Source of the DNA: Bacteroidota bacterium
GTDB lineage: Bacteria; Bacteroidota; Bacteroidia; Flavobacteriales_C; GCA-002722245
Length of the DNA: 52,731 nucleotides
Assembly: GCA_026390935.1 (NCBI GenBank)
Contig: JAPLEZ010000100.1
Span: 1 to 52,731 of the forward strand
Reading direction: 5' to 3'
In this document: one piece after another, positions 8,002-15,378 of the stretch
Numbering within the stretch: the stretch's first letter is position 1
How the letters are laid out: each line of letters opens with the position of its first letter
Notes under the pieces: generated by a model
What the model was told of the DNA's origin: nothing
Database searches by the model: none
Seen by the model: the letters and a program-made list of their open reading frames with translations, nothing else
Translations under genes and position numbers: made by a program

Positions 8002-8925
8002 CTAGCGAAAAAAGATCTTCTTCCACAACCTTAAAAAAATGGAATCAGAATCAGGAGTATATGCTTTTCTATATCCTTTATACATCTTTTCAATCACAGA
8101 TTTTTCTTCCCTTACCTCTACTTTAACCAAGCGAACAGGTTGATCCATGAAGCGCTGTGTATCAAATATTGCATTGACTGTATGTGTATGTGTCCCCAAA
8201 TGATCAAATCCAAAATTATAAGATATAGGAACACGGGAATATAGCGACAGTTTATCATGGATATAAGCTACTGCCTGCCACCGCACCGACCAAGAATTGT
8301 TTTTCCCATTGATTTGATCCATGAGCATCTCTTCATAATTGTATGCGCCAAACAAATTAAATTTGTCCATCAAATCTTTTTCCTGCAGTTGCTGCAATAA
8401 TTTTTTACCATCTCTTTCAAAAAGTTTCCATCGATTCCTCCACGTTGCCCAGCCCCAGCAATCTGGAATGGGAATGAAAAAAGTATCGGGTGTTGACGCA
8501 TCGTTGGCAAAAAAATTACAGGCACCTATACTCAAAACTTTTTCTTCATTTTCATACATGGTCAAAGCCTCATTCATAAACTGAAGAAAGTATTTAGACG
8601 TTTGAATATCATCTTCAAGAACAATGATTTTTCCGTGTTTTTCCAATATTTCATCCACTCCACATATTATGGATTCTGCCAAACCTCTATTTTCAATTTG
8701 TTCAACTATAGTAACCTTCCCAAAACATTTAACGGATTTCACCATTGCACGAACCTGATTTATTTTGCTCAGGTTTTCATCAGAGCAATTTTCTTTTGGC
8801 CCATCACAATAAATGTACAATGTGGATTTTTCTGCCAACAAATTTTTTGACAAAAAATCAAGGGTTTTTTGAGTGTGTTCAGGACGATTGTAAACAAACA
8901 AAACTATTGGAGCAAGTTCATTCAT
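8002..8925 (-). CDS. GT-A fold glycosyltransferase
   Basis: A 307-residue protein beginning with a nucleotide-sugar-binding Rossmann-like strand (APIVLFVYNRPEHTQKTLDFL), characteristic of family 2-like and GNT-I-like transferases. An acidic metal/sugar-nucleotide motif is at VLEDDIQTSKYFL (about residue 100), followed by PIPDCWGWATWRNRW, an aromatic stretch seen in Bacteroidota members of this group. No membrane helix, so probably cytosolic. The start codon overlaps the stop of the metallophosphoesterase gene (ATGA type), so the two are translationally coupled. The acceptor sugar cannot be inferred; lipopolysaccharide or surface-glycan assembly is most likely. Confidence 0.8.
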   Translation of the reverse strand: MNELAPIVLFVYNRPEHTQKTLDFLSKNLLAEKSTLYIYCDGPKENCSDENLSKINQVRAMVKSVKCFGKVTIVEQIENRGLAESIICGVDEILEKHGKIIVLEDDIQTSKYFLQFMNEALTMYENEEKVLSIGACNFFANDASTPDTFFIPIPDCWGWATWRNRWKLFERDGKKLLQQLQEKDLMDKFNLFGAYNYEEMLMDQINGKNNSWSVRWQAVAYIHDKLSLYSRVPISYNFGFDHLGTHTHTVNAIFDTQRFMDQPVRLVKVEVREEKSVIEKMYKGYRKAYTPDSDSIFLRLWKKIFFR

Positions 8926-9545
8926 ATGTTAACCACTATTGGCTCATGAATGAGCAGATAATTTTCGTTTAAAACAGATGCGTTGATGTATTGAGTATAT
9001 CCTTTGATCAGGCTGCCATGACCTTCATGAATATGTCCGAAAACAAAGTATTTAGGATTCACTCTTTCTATGGCTTTTGACAATTCAGTGCAACCTACAG
9101 ATAAACCAGAAAAAATAACATCCAACGCACCAAAGGCCGGTCCGTGTGTCAAAAGAATATCAATTCCATCAGGAATCAAATCCCATTGCTTTTTCATTTC
9201 TGCGCCGGCTGGCTTCATGAAAGCCCAGTTCATAAACTCGGGAGTCCACGGACTTCCATAAATTTTCAAACCCCCAATTTCCACGAGCTTATCTTCCAGA
9301 TAAGTAATATTAGAAGGCAACATGGAAAGAAATTCATTATGATTTTGCTGAATAAAAAAATCGTGGTTACCCGCAATAAAAACCTTGTGCTTATGAGGTT
9401 GCGCAGAAAACCAACTCAAAAAATCTTGTACTTCTTTTTTCGTTCCTCTTCCCGAAATATCTCCAGCATGAAGCAACACATCGCCTTCTGGCAAGACAAC
9501 TTTATGATGCTGATTGTGCGTATCGGAAATTAATATTATTCGCAT
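8922..9545 (-). CDS. Calcineurin-like metallophosphoesterase
   Basis: A 207-residue protein with all family metal-ligand motifs in order: ISDTHNQ (residues 6-12), LLHAGDISG, FIAGNHDFF, LLTHGPAFG and VFGHIHEGHG. These build the di-metal centre that hydrolyses phosphate esters. Length fits the small cytosolic YfcE/MPP239-like group; the natural substrate is unknown. The gene ends in an ATGA overlap with the glycosyltransferase gene. Its start codon lies inside a stem-loop (CATTTTGA/TCAAAATG at 9543-9562). Confidence 0.88.
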   Translation of the reverse strand: MRIILISDTHNQHHKVVLPEGDVLLHAGDISGRGTKKEVQDFLSWFSAQPHKHKVFIAGNHDFFIQQNHNEFLSMLPSNITYLEDKLVEIGGLKIYGSPWTPEFMNWAFMKPAGAEMKKQWDLIPDGIDILLTHGPAFGALDVIFSGLSVGCTELSKAIERVNPKYFVFGHIHEGHGSLIKGYTQYINASVLNENYLLIHEPIVVNI

Positions 9546-9564
9546 TTTGAGATTTCAAAATGGG
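9543..9564 (-). promoter_or_regulatory. Hairpin motif at the metallophosphoesterase start codon
   Basis: On the plus strand CATTTTGA-gatt-TCAAAATG is a perfect 8-bp stem with a 4-base loop that includes the start codon complement. The element is 20/22 identical to 5324-5345, where it also abuts a start codon. Confidence 0.5.
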
Positions 9565-9567
9565 AAT

Positions 9568-10041
9568 TTAAGAATAAAAATAATGTTGCTCTAATCGAAT
9601 TACCAATTTCTTAGCGATCTCCATTGTTTGCGCAAAATGCTTGAGTTTTGCTTTTACCTCTTTCACTTTCCCTCCATTGTAATACCAACGGTAAGGGAAT
9701 ATGACATAGTACAATATCTTTTTGGGCATCGAAAATTCTTTAACATCTTCAGAACTAAGCGACGGTTTCGCGAAATAAATGTCGTTGAGGGAATTGACCA
9801 ACTCCATGATTTCCGGCTCGTACGATTGAGCACGAAGATGGTTGAGCAACTTATGGTAATTCACCATCCATTTATCAATGTGAGGATAAATGGGTGCATC
9901 CAGCGGAATACCTGTCCAGTTGTTTTTAAACCCGAAATAATGTTTGCACTCCTCGCTTACTTTTTTAGAAAAATTATCCAGGTAATTCACCTGATTTCTA
10001 ATGTATTCAAAGTCTTCAGCGATATTCAACTTCCCCTCCAT
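9568..10041 (-). CDS. Unknown conserved-looking protein
   Basis: A 157-residue soluble protein without signal peptide, membrane helix or recognised motif. It is rich in aromatic and charged residues (NYHKLLNHLRAQSYEPE; FPYRWYYNGGKVKEVKAKLKHF) and probably mostly helical. Its ATG overlaps the TAA of the FKBP gene by one base (TAATG), so translation is probably coupled, and the metallophosphoesterase follows 22 bp later. The coupling supports it being real. I do not recognise the family and assign no function. Confidence 0.6.
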   Translation of the reverse strand: MEGKLNIAEDFEYIRNQVNYLDNFSKKVSEECKHYFGFKNNWTGIPLDAPIYPHIDKWMVNYHKLLNHLRAQSYEPEIMELVNSLNDIYFAKPSLSSEDVKEFSMPKKILYYVIFPYRWYYNGGKVKEVKAKLKHFAQTMEIAKKLVIRLEQHYFYS

Positions 10042-10946
10042 TATTTGTTGATATCAAGAAGTTCAACATCAAAAATCAATGTAGAATAAGGAGGTATACC
10101 ATTTTGAGATTGCTCACCGTAAGCCAAATAGTAAGGAATAAAAAACTGGAATTTTGACCCAACTGGCATGTATGGAATACCTTCTGTCCAACCTTTAATT
10201 ACCTGATCTAAACCAAAAACAGCGGGCTCGCCTCTTTTATAAGAAGAATCAAATTCCTTACCGTCCAATAAAGTTCCTCTGTAGTGTACCTTCACTTTAT
10301 CTGTAGCTTTTGGCTTTGGTCCTTTGCCCATTGTAACCACTTTATATTGCAATCCGCTTGGCAAGGAAATAACTCCTGCTTGCGTTTTATTTTTTTCCAT
10401 GAAAGCATTTCCAATATCTTTTCCTTTTTCAATTTTATAATTGTTTAAGAAATTATTGGCCTGACGGAAATCCAATTGCAAATCGTCCTCAAACATCCCG
10501 TGCTGCATTCCTTTTTTGTATTTCTCCAAATCCAAATTACTCACATCTCCAAACTGTCCGTAGCCCAATCCCAATGTTAAACCGTAAGCATAACTTAAAT
10601 CGGCTTTTTTACCATTTTTGTCAAATGCGCTTTTGTTTTTAATAAAATCATCCACCATGCCAGATGCCACTTCTTTTGTCATTCGCGGCGCTTCATTTTT
10701 AATAGCATTCGTCACCGCTTTTAAAAACTCATTGATGTCCACATCAGTAAATTCTTCCTTACGCAAACCAATTCCTGCGTTGGCTCCCAACACATAAGAA
10801 ACCTTATCGGTAGCGGTAACCAATGGAATAGTGTCGGTTAATGGTTTCGCAACATTGGTTGCACTTTCTTCAGCTTTGTTTGAATGCTCTCCGGAACATG
10901 AAAAAAAGGCAACTGCCAACACGAAAGGAATAAATTGTTTCATCAT
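10041..10946 (-). CDS. FKBP-type peptidyl-prolyl isomerase lipoprotein
   Basis: A 301-residue protein. The N-terminus MMKQFIPFVLAVAFFSCSG is a lipoprotein signal with Cys 17. Residues about 45-190 are the helical dimerisation domain of Mip/FkpA-type isomerases (SYVLGANAGIGL, SYAYGLTLGLGYGQF). Residues about 200-301 form the FKBP catalytic domain, with VKVHYRGTLLDGKEFDSSY, the GWTEGIPYMPVGSKFQF loop and AYGEQSQNGIPPYSTLIFDVELLDI. It catalyses cis-trans isomerisation of prolyl bonds in envelope proteins. It is coupled to the downstream unknown gene by a one-base overlap. Domain order and length match the Mip-like group well. Confidence 0.9.
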   Translation of the reverse strand: MMKQFIPFVLAVAFFSCSGEHSNKAEESATNVAKPLTDTIPLVTATDKVSYVLGANAGIGLRKEEFTDVDINEFLKAVTNAIKNEAPRMTKEVASGMVDDFIKNKSAFDKNGKKADLSYAYGLTLGLGYGQFGDVSNLDLEKYKKGMQHGMFEDDLQLDFRQANNFLNNYKIEKGKDIGNAFMEKNKTQAGVISLPSGLQYKVVTMGKGPKPKATDKVKVHYRGTLLDGKEFDSSYKRGEPAVFGLDQVIKGWTEGIPYMPVGSKFQFFIPYYLAYGEQSQNGIPPYSTLIFDVELLDINK

Positions 10947-11006
10947 AAGGTTCTTTTTGTAAATGTAAATGCGATTGCGAAAATGATAAAATTAAAATCA
11001 CTTCTA

Positions 11007-12467
11007 TCACTCTTCCTCCAAAACTTTTAAACATGACAATTGTGGATTGGCGTTTTCCATCAAAACATCAAAATAATTCTTGCCATATTTGGAATAGAAC
11101 TCTAGGAAATTCACTCTTCTTTCCTGAAAAACGCCTTCCGGGAAAAGTTGATTTTTCAATTTATCTATTTTATTCAAATCAATTTCGTGACGTGATTTTT
11201 CTGCTTTCTTAATTCGTGCAATCAAAGCTTCCAGAGCTTTCAACGATTTCGCCTTTTCAGCCTCTACTGTACCTTCCAAGGAGCCGTCCACTTTTATTGC
11301 TTCCGCTTTTAATTGAGTGTACATTGTTTCTACCTGACTTTGAAAAACAGCATCATTAAACTCAGTTTTACTTTGTATGTACTCTTTTTTCAATTGCTCC
11401 GCTGATTGAAATAAAGCACTTGAATTGAGACCCAAAGTCTGCATTAATTTTTGCTGACCTGCGGAAACAAACAAAAAAGAATCTCTCAAAATCAATTGCG
11501 GATAGGGAATGTTATGCGCTGCAAAAACACCTTTCAACTGAAACCAATAACCTAGTTCATTTGGCCCGCCGACGTACGCAACGTTGGGCAAAATAAATTC
11601 CTGGTAAAGCGGCCTGTAAATCACATTCGGACTAAATTTCTCCGGAGAAAACTTCAATAATTCTTCCCAATTCCTTGCGTCATTTTCTACAAATCTTTCA
11701 CGAATTTCATCGTCGAGAAAAAAGAAATTAATCTCTCTCGGATTGACTTGAATTTTATATTTTTTCTCCAATTCAAGATTTGCTTTTTCGACTTCCCTTT
11801 TGCCAACTTTTTCTTTAAATTCATTTTCAATCACAGAAGAAAAACTTCCTTTCAATTCCTTGTCATCGGCATCAATGATCACTAAACCGTATTTCCCAAA
11901 AACTTTATTCAGCCAGTGACGGGTAAATTCCGACAGGGTTTTTTCTGTAATCGCTTCTTCAAAAATATCGTTGTCAACCAATCCTTTTATTTGCTGCAAC
12001 ACTTCATCCAATCCTTCAGTATTCAATCTTCCAACAGCGCCCTTCGCTTCTCTATTCCACTCAATTTTTTTGTTGAATAAATACAAATGATTCACTTCTT
12101 CAAAATCATGGTCTTCGGAAGCCAACCAAAAAACGGGAACAACCTTTTTTTCCGGATATTTCTCCGAATAAATTCGCGCCAATTTTATCGTTGAAACAAT
12201 TTTATAAATGAAATAAGCCGGCCCGCCAAACAAGCACAATTGATGGCCTGTGGTTACCGTAAAAGTATTTTCGTTGAGCAAAGAAGAGATGTTTTCTTGT
12301 ACTGCTTTTTCTATTTGAAAACCTTTATATTGAGTCTGGAGAGTGGAAACCAATAATTTCCTATCCGTAGATTTATTGAAATTCAGTTCTTCCTCCTTCA
12401 GCAAATCATGAACGATAGGCGGAACGAGGTTGGTTTGGGTGAAAGGTATTTGAGATAATTTAAACAT
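11007..12467 (-). CDS. bshC: Bacillithiol biosynthesis cysteine-adding enzyme BshC
   Basis: A 486-residue protein with hallmark BshC sequence: IPFTQTNLVPPIV at the N-terminus, FTVTTGHQLCLFGGPAYFIYKIVSTIKLA (about residues 73-101), VVPVFWLASEDHDFEEVNHLYLF, and a C-terminal coiled coil. BshC links cysteine to glucosaminyl-malate in the last step of bacillithiol synthesis, giving the cell its main low-molecular-weight thiol. It is somewhat shorter than the ~530 residues usual for the family, mostly before the TTGHQ motif, but the core is intact. bshA and bshB are not in the window. The gene follows rimO after a 101-bp gap filled by a long inverted repeat, so it may be transcribed separately. Confidence 0.92.
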   Translation of the reverse strand: MFKLSQIPFTQTNLVPPIVHDLLKEEELNFNKSTDRKLLVSTLQTQYKGFQIEKAVQENISSLLNENTFTVTTGHQLCLFGGPAYFIYKIVSTIKLARIYSEKYPEKKVVPVFWLASEDHDFEEVNHLYLFNKKIEWNREAKGAVGRLNTEGLDEVLQQIKGLVDNDIFEEAITEKTLSEFTRHWLNKVFGKYGLVIIDADDKELKGSFSSVIENEFKEKVGKREVEKANLELEKKYKIQVNPREINFFFLDDEIRERFVENDARNWEELLKFSPEKFSPNVIYRPLYQEFILPNVAYVGGPNELGYWFQLKGVFAAHNIPYPQLILRDSFLFVSAGQQKLMQTLGLNSSALFQSAEQLKKEYIQSKTEFNDAVFQSQVETMYTQLKAEAIKVDGSLEGTVEAEKAKSLKALEALIARIKKAEKSRHEIDLNKIDKLKNQLFPEGVFQERRVNFLEFYSKYGKNYFDVLMENANPQLSCLKVLEEE

Positions 12468-12482
12468 TAATTTTTTATGTTG

Positions 12483-12567
12483 AGGGCGATAGATCCTTCC
12501 TTCGTCAGGAGGACAACCAGAGTATAGATGAGTATGTCCTCCTGACGAAGGAAGGATCTATCGACCT
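12483..12567. repeat. Long inverted repeat (29-bp perfect arms) between rimO and bshC
   Basis: Arms 12487-12515 and 12535-12563 are perfect reverse complements over 29 bp. They extend three more pairs past one mismatch to 12483 and 12567, with a 19-base loop (12516-12534). The element begins 1 bp after the rimO stop. The arms contain CTTCCTTCGTCAGGAGGACA. There is no T-run, so it is less like a terminator than a dispersed palindromic (REP/MITE-like) element. Confidence 0.85.
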
Positions 12568-12568
12568 G

Positions 12569-13882
12569 TTATTCTACAATTGTACCGGTCAAATCAAAAA
12601 AATCAGCACTTTCAATTTTTACATTCGCGAAATCACCTAATCGAACATAATTTCCTTTGGTTGGAACGAGAACTTCATTGTCTACTTCAGGAGAATCAAA
12701 CTCCGTGCGACCGATGAAATTGCCACCTTCCACTCTATCAAAAAGAACTCTTAAAGTTTGTCCGATTTTAGCCTGATTTTTCTCGTAAGAAATATTGGCT
12801 TGCACTTCCATGATTTCCTCGGCGCGACGTTGTTTCACTTCTTGCGGAACATCATCCTCTAATTTAAAAGCATGCGTATTTTCTTCATGAGAATAGGTAA
12901 ATGCTCCAAGGCGATCAAACTTTTGCTCGGCCACCCATTCTTTCATTTCCTGAAATTGCTCTTCTGTTTCTCCCGGATACCCAACGATTAATGTAGTTCT
13001 CAAAGATATCCCCGGAACTTTTGCGCGAATTTCTTCCAGTACACGATTGGTTTTTTCTTTGGTAGTTCCGCGGCGCATCGATTTCAAAACCGGATTTGAA
13101 ATGTGCTGCAGAGGCATATCTAAATAATTGCAAATGTTTTTTCTTTCGTTCACCACATCCAGCACATCCATAGGAAAACCGTGTGGGAATGCGTAATGCA
13201 AGCGAATCCATTCAATGCCTTCCACATCGGAAATGGCTTTCAATAACTCTGCTAAATTTCTTTTGCCGTAGATATCCAATCCGTAGTAAGTCAGGTCCTG
13301 CGCAATAAGCATCAATTCCTTTACTCCTTTTGCAGCGAGTGCTTTTGTTTGTGTCACCAAATCTTCTATCGGCGTCGACAAATGTTTTCCACGCATCAGT
13401 GGAATGGCGCAGAAAGAACAGGGGCGATCACAGCCTTCTGAAATTTTTAAATAAGCAAAGTGATTTGGAGTTGTCAACACTCTTTCTCCTACCAACTCAT
13501 GTTTGTAATCTGCTTTTAGAGCTTTCAGCAATCTTGGTAAATCACGTGTTCCAAAATATTCATCCACATTTGGAATTTCCTTCTCAAGATCCGGTTTGTA
13601 GCGTTCAGACAAACATCCGGTAACATATACTTTGTCGATCAATCCTTTTTCCTTCGCTTCAACTGCTGAAAGAATTGTATTGATGGATTCTTCTTTAGCG
13701 TTTTCAATGAAACCGCAGGTATTGATGATTAAAATTCCCGCATCTTTTTTAGTAGATTCATGCTCCACTTCAATGTTGTTGGCACGCAGCTGGCCCATCA
13801 AAATCTCAGAGTCGTAAATGTTTTTAGAACATCCGAGCGTAATAACGTTGACCTTATTTTTTTTGAGTGTTTTGGTTTTCAT
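12569..13882 (-). CDS. rimO: Ribosomal protein S12 methylthiotransferase RimO
   Basis: A 437-residue protein matching the MiaB/RimO layout. The N-terminal UPF0004 domain has Cys 18 (TLGCSKN), Cys 56 (NTCGF) and Cys 90 (TGCLSERY). The radical-SAM CxxxCxxC is at 151-158 (EGCDRPCSFC), and a C-terminal TRAM domain ends the protein. RimO beta-methylthiolates an aspartate of ribosomal protein S12 using two Fe-S clusters. ISEGCDRPCSFCAIPLMRGK is typical of RimO and not MiaB. It lies 15 bp after ftsY, as in the common Bacteroidota order rpmG-DUF4295-ftsY-rimO. Confidence 0.94.
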   Translation of the reverse strand: MKTKTLKKNKVNVITLGCSKNIYDSEILMGQLRANNIEVEHESTKKDAGILIINTCGFIENAKEESINTILSAVEAKEKGLIDKVYVTGCLSERYKPDLEKEIPNVDEYFGTRDLPRLLKALKADYKHELVGERVLTTPNHFAYLKISEGCDRPCSFCAIPLMRGKHLSTPIEDLVTQTKALAAKGVKELMLIAQDLTYYGLDIYGKRNLAELLKAISDVEGIEWIRLHYAFPHGFPMDVLDVVNERKNICNYLDMPLQHISNPVLKSMRRGTTKEKTNRVLEEIRAKVPGISLRTTLIVGYPGETEEQFQEMKEWVAEQKFDRLGAFTYSHEENTHAFKLEDDVPQEVKQRRAEEIMEVQANISYEKNQAKIGQTLRVLFDRVEGGNFIGRTEFDSPEVDNEVLVPTKGNYVRLGDFANVKIESADFFDLTGTIVE

Positions 13883-13897
13883 TGTTTGTGTTTTTTA

Positions 13898-14851
13898 TCA
13901 GGCACCAAAAAGGGAATCTACAAATTCCTTTCTTCTGAAAACCTGCAAATCTTCCATTCCTTCACCAATGCCAATATATTTTACTGGAATTTTAAACTGA
14001 TCGGAAATTCCTATCACTACTCCACCTTTTGCTGTACCATCTAATTTTGTGAGCGCCAAAGCGGTCACATCCGTTGCAGCGGTAAATTGTTTAGCCTGCT
14101 CAATTGCATTTTGTCCAGTTGAACCATCTAATACCAGCAATACTTCATGCGGTGCATTGGGAACTACTTTTTCCATCACCTTTTTAATTTTGGTGAGTTC
14201 ATTCATCAAATTGATTTTGTTGTGCAACCTTCCAGCAGTATCAATAATCACCACATTTATATCCTTTGCCTTCGCCGATTGTAAAGTATCGTATGCCACC
14301 GCTGCAGGATCAGCATTCATTCCTTGCTCAACAATAGCTACATCGGCACGTTTGGCCCATATTTTCAATTGATCCACTGCTGCCGCCCTGAAGGTATCGG
14401 CTGCACCCAACATCACTTTTTTACCTGCCTTTTTGTACTGATAGGCCAGCTTACCAATAGAAGTAGTTTTACCCACTCCATTCACTCCAACCACCATGAT
14501 TACATGGGGTTTTGCTGCTAAAGGCGCCGTGAATTCGCCGCCATCCACGGAGTTGTTCTGCTCCAATAAAGAAGCTATTTCTTCACGCAAAATACCATTG
14601 AGCTCACTGGTGCCCATGTACTTGTTTTTCGCTACTTTTTCTTCTATTTTTTTAATGATTTTGAGGGTGGTTTCAACACCAACGTCTGAAGTAATTAGCA
14701 CTTCTTCCAAATTATCCAGCACCTCAGAATCTACCGTTGATTTCCCAACCACAGCTCGCGCCAGCTTGGAAAACACACTTTCTTTGGTTTTAGAAAGACC
14801 TTCGTCTAATTTTTGTTTTTTTTCCTTTGAAAAAAAATCGAATAAACCCAT
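13898..14851 (-). CDS. ftsY: Signal recognition particle receptor FtsY
   Basis: A 317-residue NG-domain GTPase. The N domain is about residues 1-110. G1 is GVNGVGKTTS (122-131), followed by DTFRAAAVDQL, DTAGRLHNK and TKLDGTAKGG. The C-terminus has the GxGE signature (GIGEGMEDL). FtsY docks SRP-ribosome complexes at the inner membrane for co-translational insertion. The acidic A domain found in E. coli is absent, usual for short FtsY proteins. It sits between the DUF4295 gene and rimO, with a strong hairpin terminator in the 92-bp gap upstream. Confidence 0.95.
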   Translation of the reverse strand: MGLFDFFSKEKKQKLDEGLSKTKESVFSKLARAVVGKSTVDSEVLDNLEEVLITSDVGVETTLKIIKKIEEKVAKNKYMGTSELNGILREEIASLLEQNNSVDGGEFTAPLAAKPHVIMVVGVNGVGKTTSIGKLAYQYKKAGKKVMLGAADTFRAAAVDQLKIWAKRADVAIVEQGMNADPAAVAYDTLQSAKAKDINVVIIDTAGRLHNKINLMNELTKIKKVMEKVVPNAPHEVLLVLDGSTGQNAIEQAKQFTAATDVTALALTKLDGTAKGGVVIGISDQFKIPVKYIGIGEGMEDLQVFRRKEFVDSLFGA

Positions 14852-14891
14852 TGTGCCCGATTTAACTTATTTCTGCTCTGAGCTAAAAATG

Positions 14892-14921
14892 AAAAAAGCT
14901 CCCGTCCCTCGACAGAAGCTT
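14892..14921 (-). terminator. Terminator-like hairpin between the DUF4295 gene and ftsY
   Basis: On the minus strand AAGCTTCTGTC pairs with GGACGGGAGCTT (11 pairs, two of them G-U), with a 3-4 base loop and then six T. It would end or attenuate the ribosomal-protein transcript before ftsY. Confidence 0.75.
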
Positions 14922-14943
14922 TTATAAATACCTTGCACGGAAA

Positions 14944-15102
14944 TTACTTTCCTGCTAAAAAATCGTTTACCTTTTCATTAGGCACCATTTCTTCTTTGAA
15001 AGAATATGCACCTGTTTTAGGAGATTTTATAGCTCTTATAACCTTAGTTAAAGATTTGCTAACTGATTTATCTTTAAAGCTTGCTACCGTTTTCTTAGCC
15101 AT
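14944..15102 (-). CDS. DUF4295 small basic protein
   Basis: A 52-residue protein (starts MAKKTVASFKDKSVSKS, ends NEKVNDFLAGK). It lies 7 bp after rpmG and before ftsY, exactly where Bacteroidota carry the short DUF4295 family. Very basic, with no cysteine or membrane segment. Its constant neighbourhood with L33 suggests a ribosome-associated role, but the function is unknown. It is a genuine gene despite its size: position, start codon and composition all fit. Confidence 0.88.
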   Translation of the reverse strand: MAKKTVASFKDKSVSKSLTKVIRAIKSPKTGAYSFKEEMVPNEKVNDFLAGK

Positions 15103-15109
15103 GACTTAA

Positions 15110-15292
15110 TTATTTAATTTCTTTATGAACTGTATATTTCTTCATGATAGAGTTGTATTTTTTCAATTCAATTCTATCAGGAGTATTTTTCCTGTTTTTT
15201 GTTGTGATATACCTTGAAGTGCCTTTCAAACCTGAAGCTTTGTGCTCAGTGCACTCCAAAATCACTTGTATTCTATTACCTTTCTTTGCCAT
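15110..15292 (-). CDS. rpmG: 50S ribosomal protein L33
   Basis: A 60-residue protein with the L33 signature: [18 protein letters not shown], then [18 protein letters not shown]. It is the Cys-poor form that lacks the zinc-binding CxxC pairs. It heads the unit rpmG-DUF4295. L28 (rpmB), which usually precedes it in this phylum, is absent: upstream is the end of icmF. A promoter fits at 15315-15345. Confidence 0.95.
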   Translation of the reverse strand: MAKKGNRIQVILECTEHKASGLKGTSRYITTKNRKNTPDRIELKKYNSIMKKYTVHKEIK

Positions 15293-15314
15293 GATTAAAA
15301 CTTTTTTCGGACGG

Positions 15315-15345
15315 CGAATTTAGGAAGAAAGATTGTATTACACAA
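15315..15345 (-). promoter_or_regulatory. rpmG promoter (TTG-N20-TAAATTCG)
   Basis: On the minus strand TTG (15345-15343) is followed after 20 bases by TAAATTCG (15322-15315), close to the TTTG/TAnnTTTG consensus. The distance to the rpmG ATG is 22 nt. Confidence 0.5.
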
Positions 15346-15378
15346 TACTTTGTCAATAAAATGCAATCTTTTTTCTTC
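15324..15378 (-). terminator. Imperfect long hairpin after icmF
   Basis: Arms GAAGAAAGATTGTATT (15324-15339) and AATGCAATCTTTTTTCTTC (15360-15378) pair imperfectly, starting at the icmF stop. This could terminate icmF. The -33 part of the rpmG promoter lies in its loop. Confidence 0.45.

Noticed and set aside
12483-12567. Inverted repeat as ends of an insertion sequence
   Set aside because: The loop is only 19 bases and no transposase or target duplication is visible.
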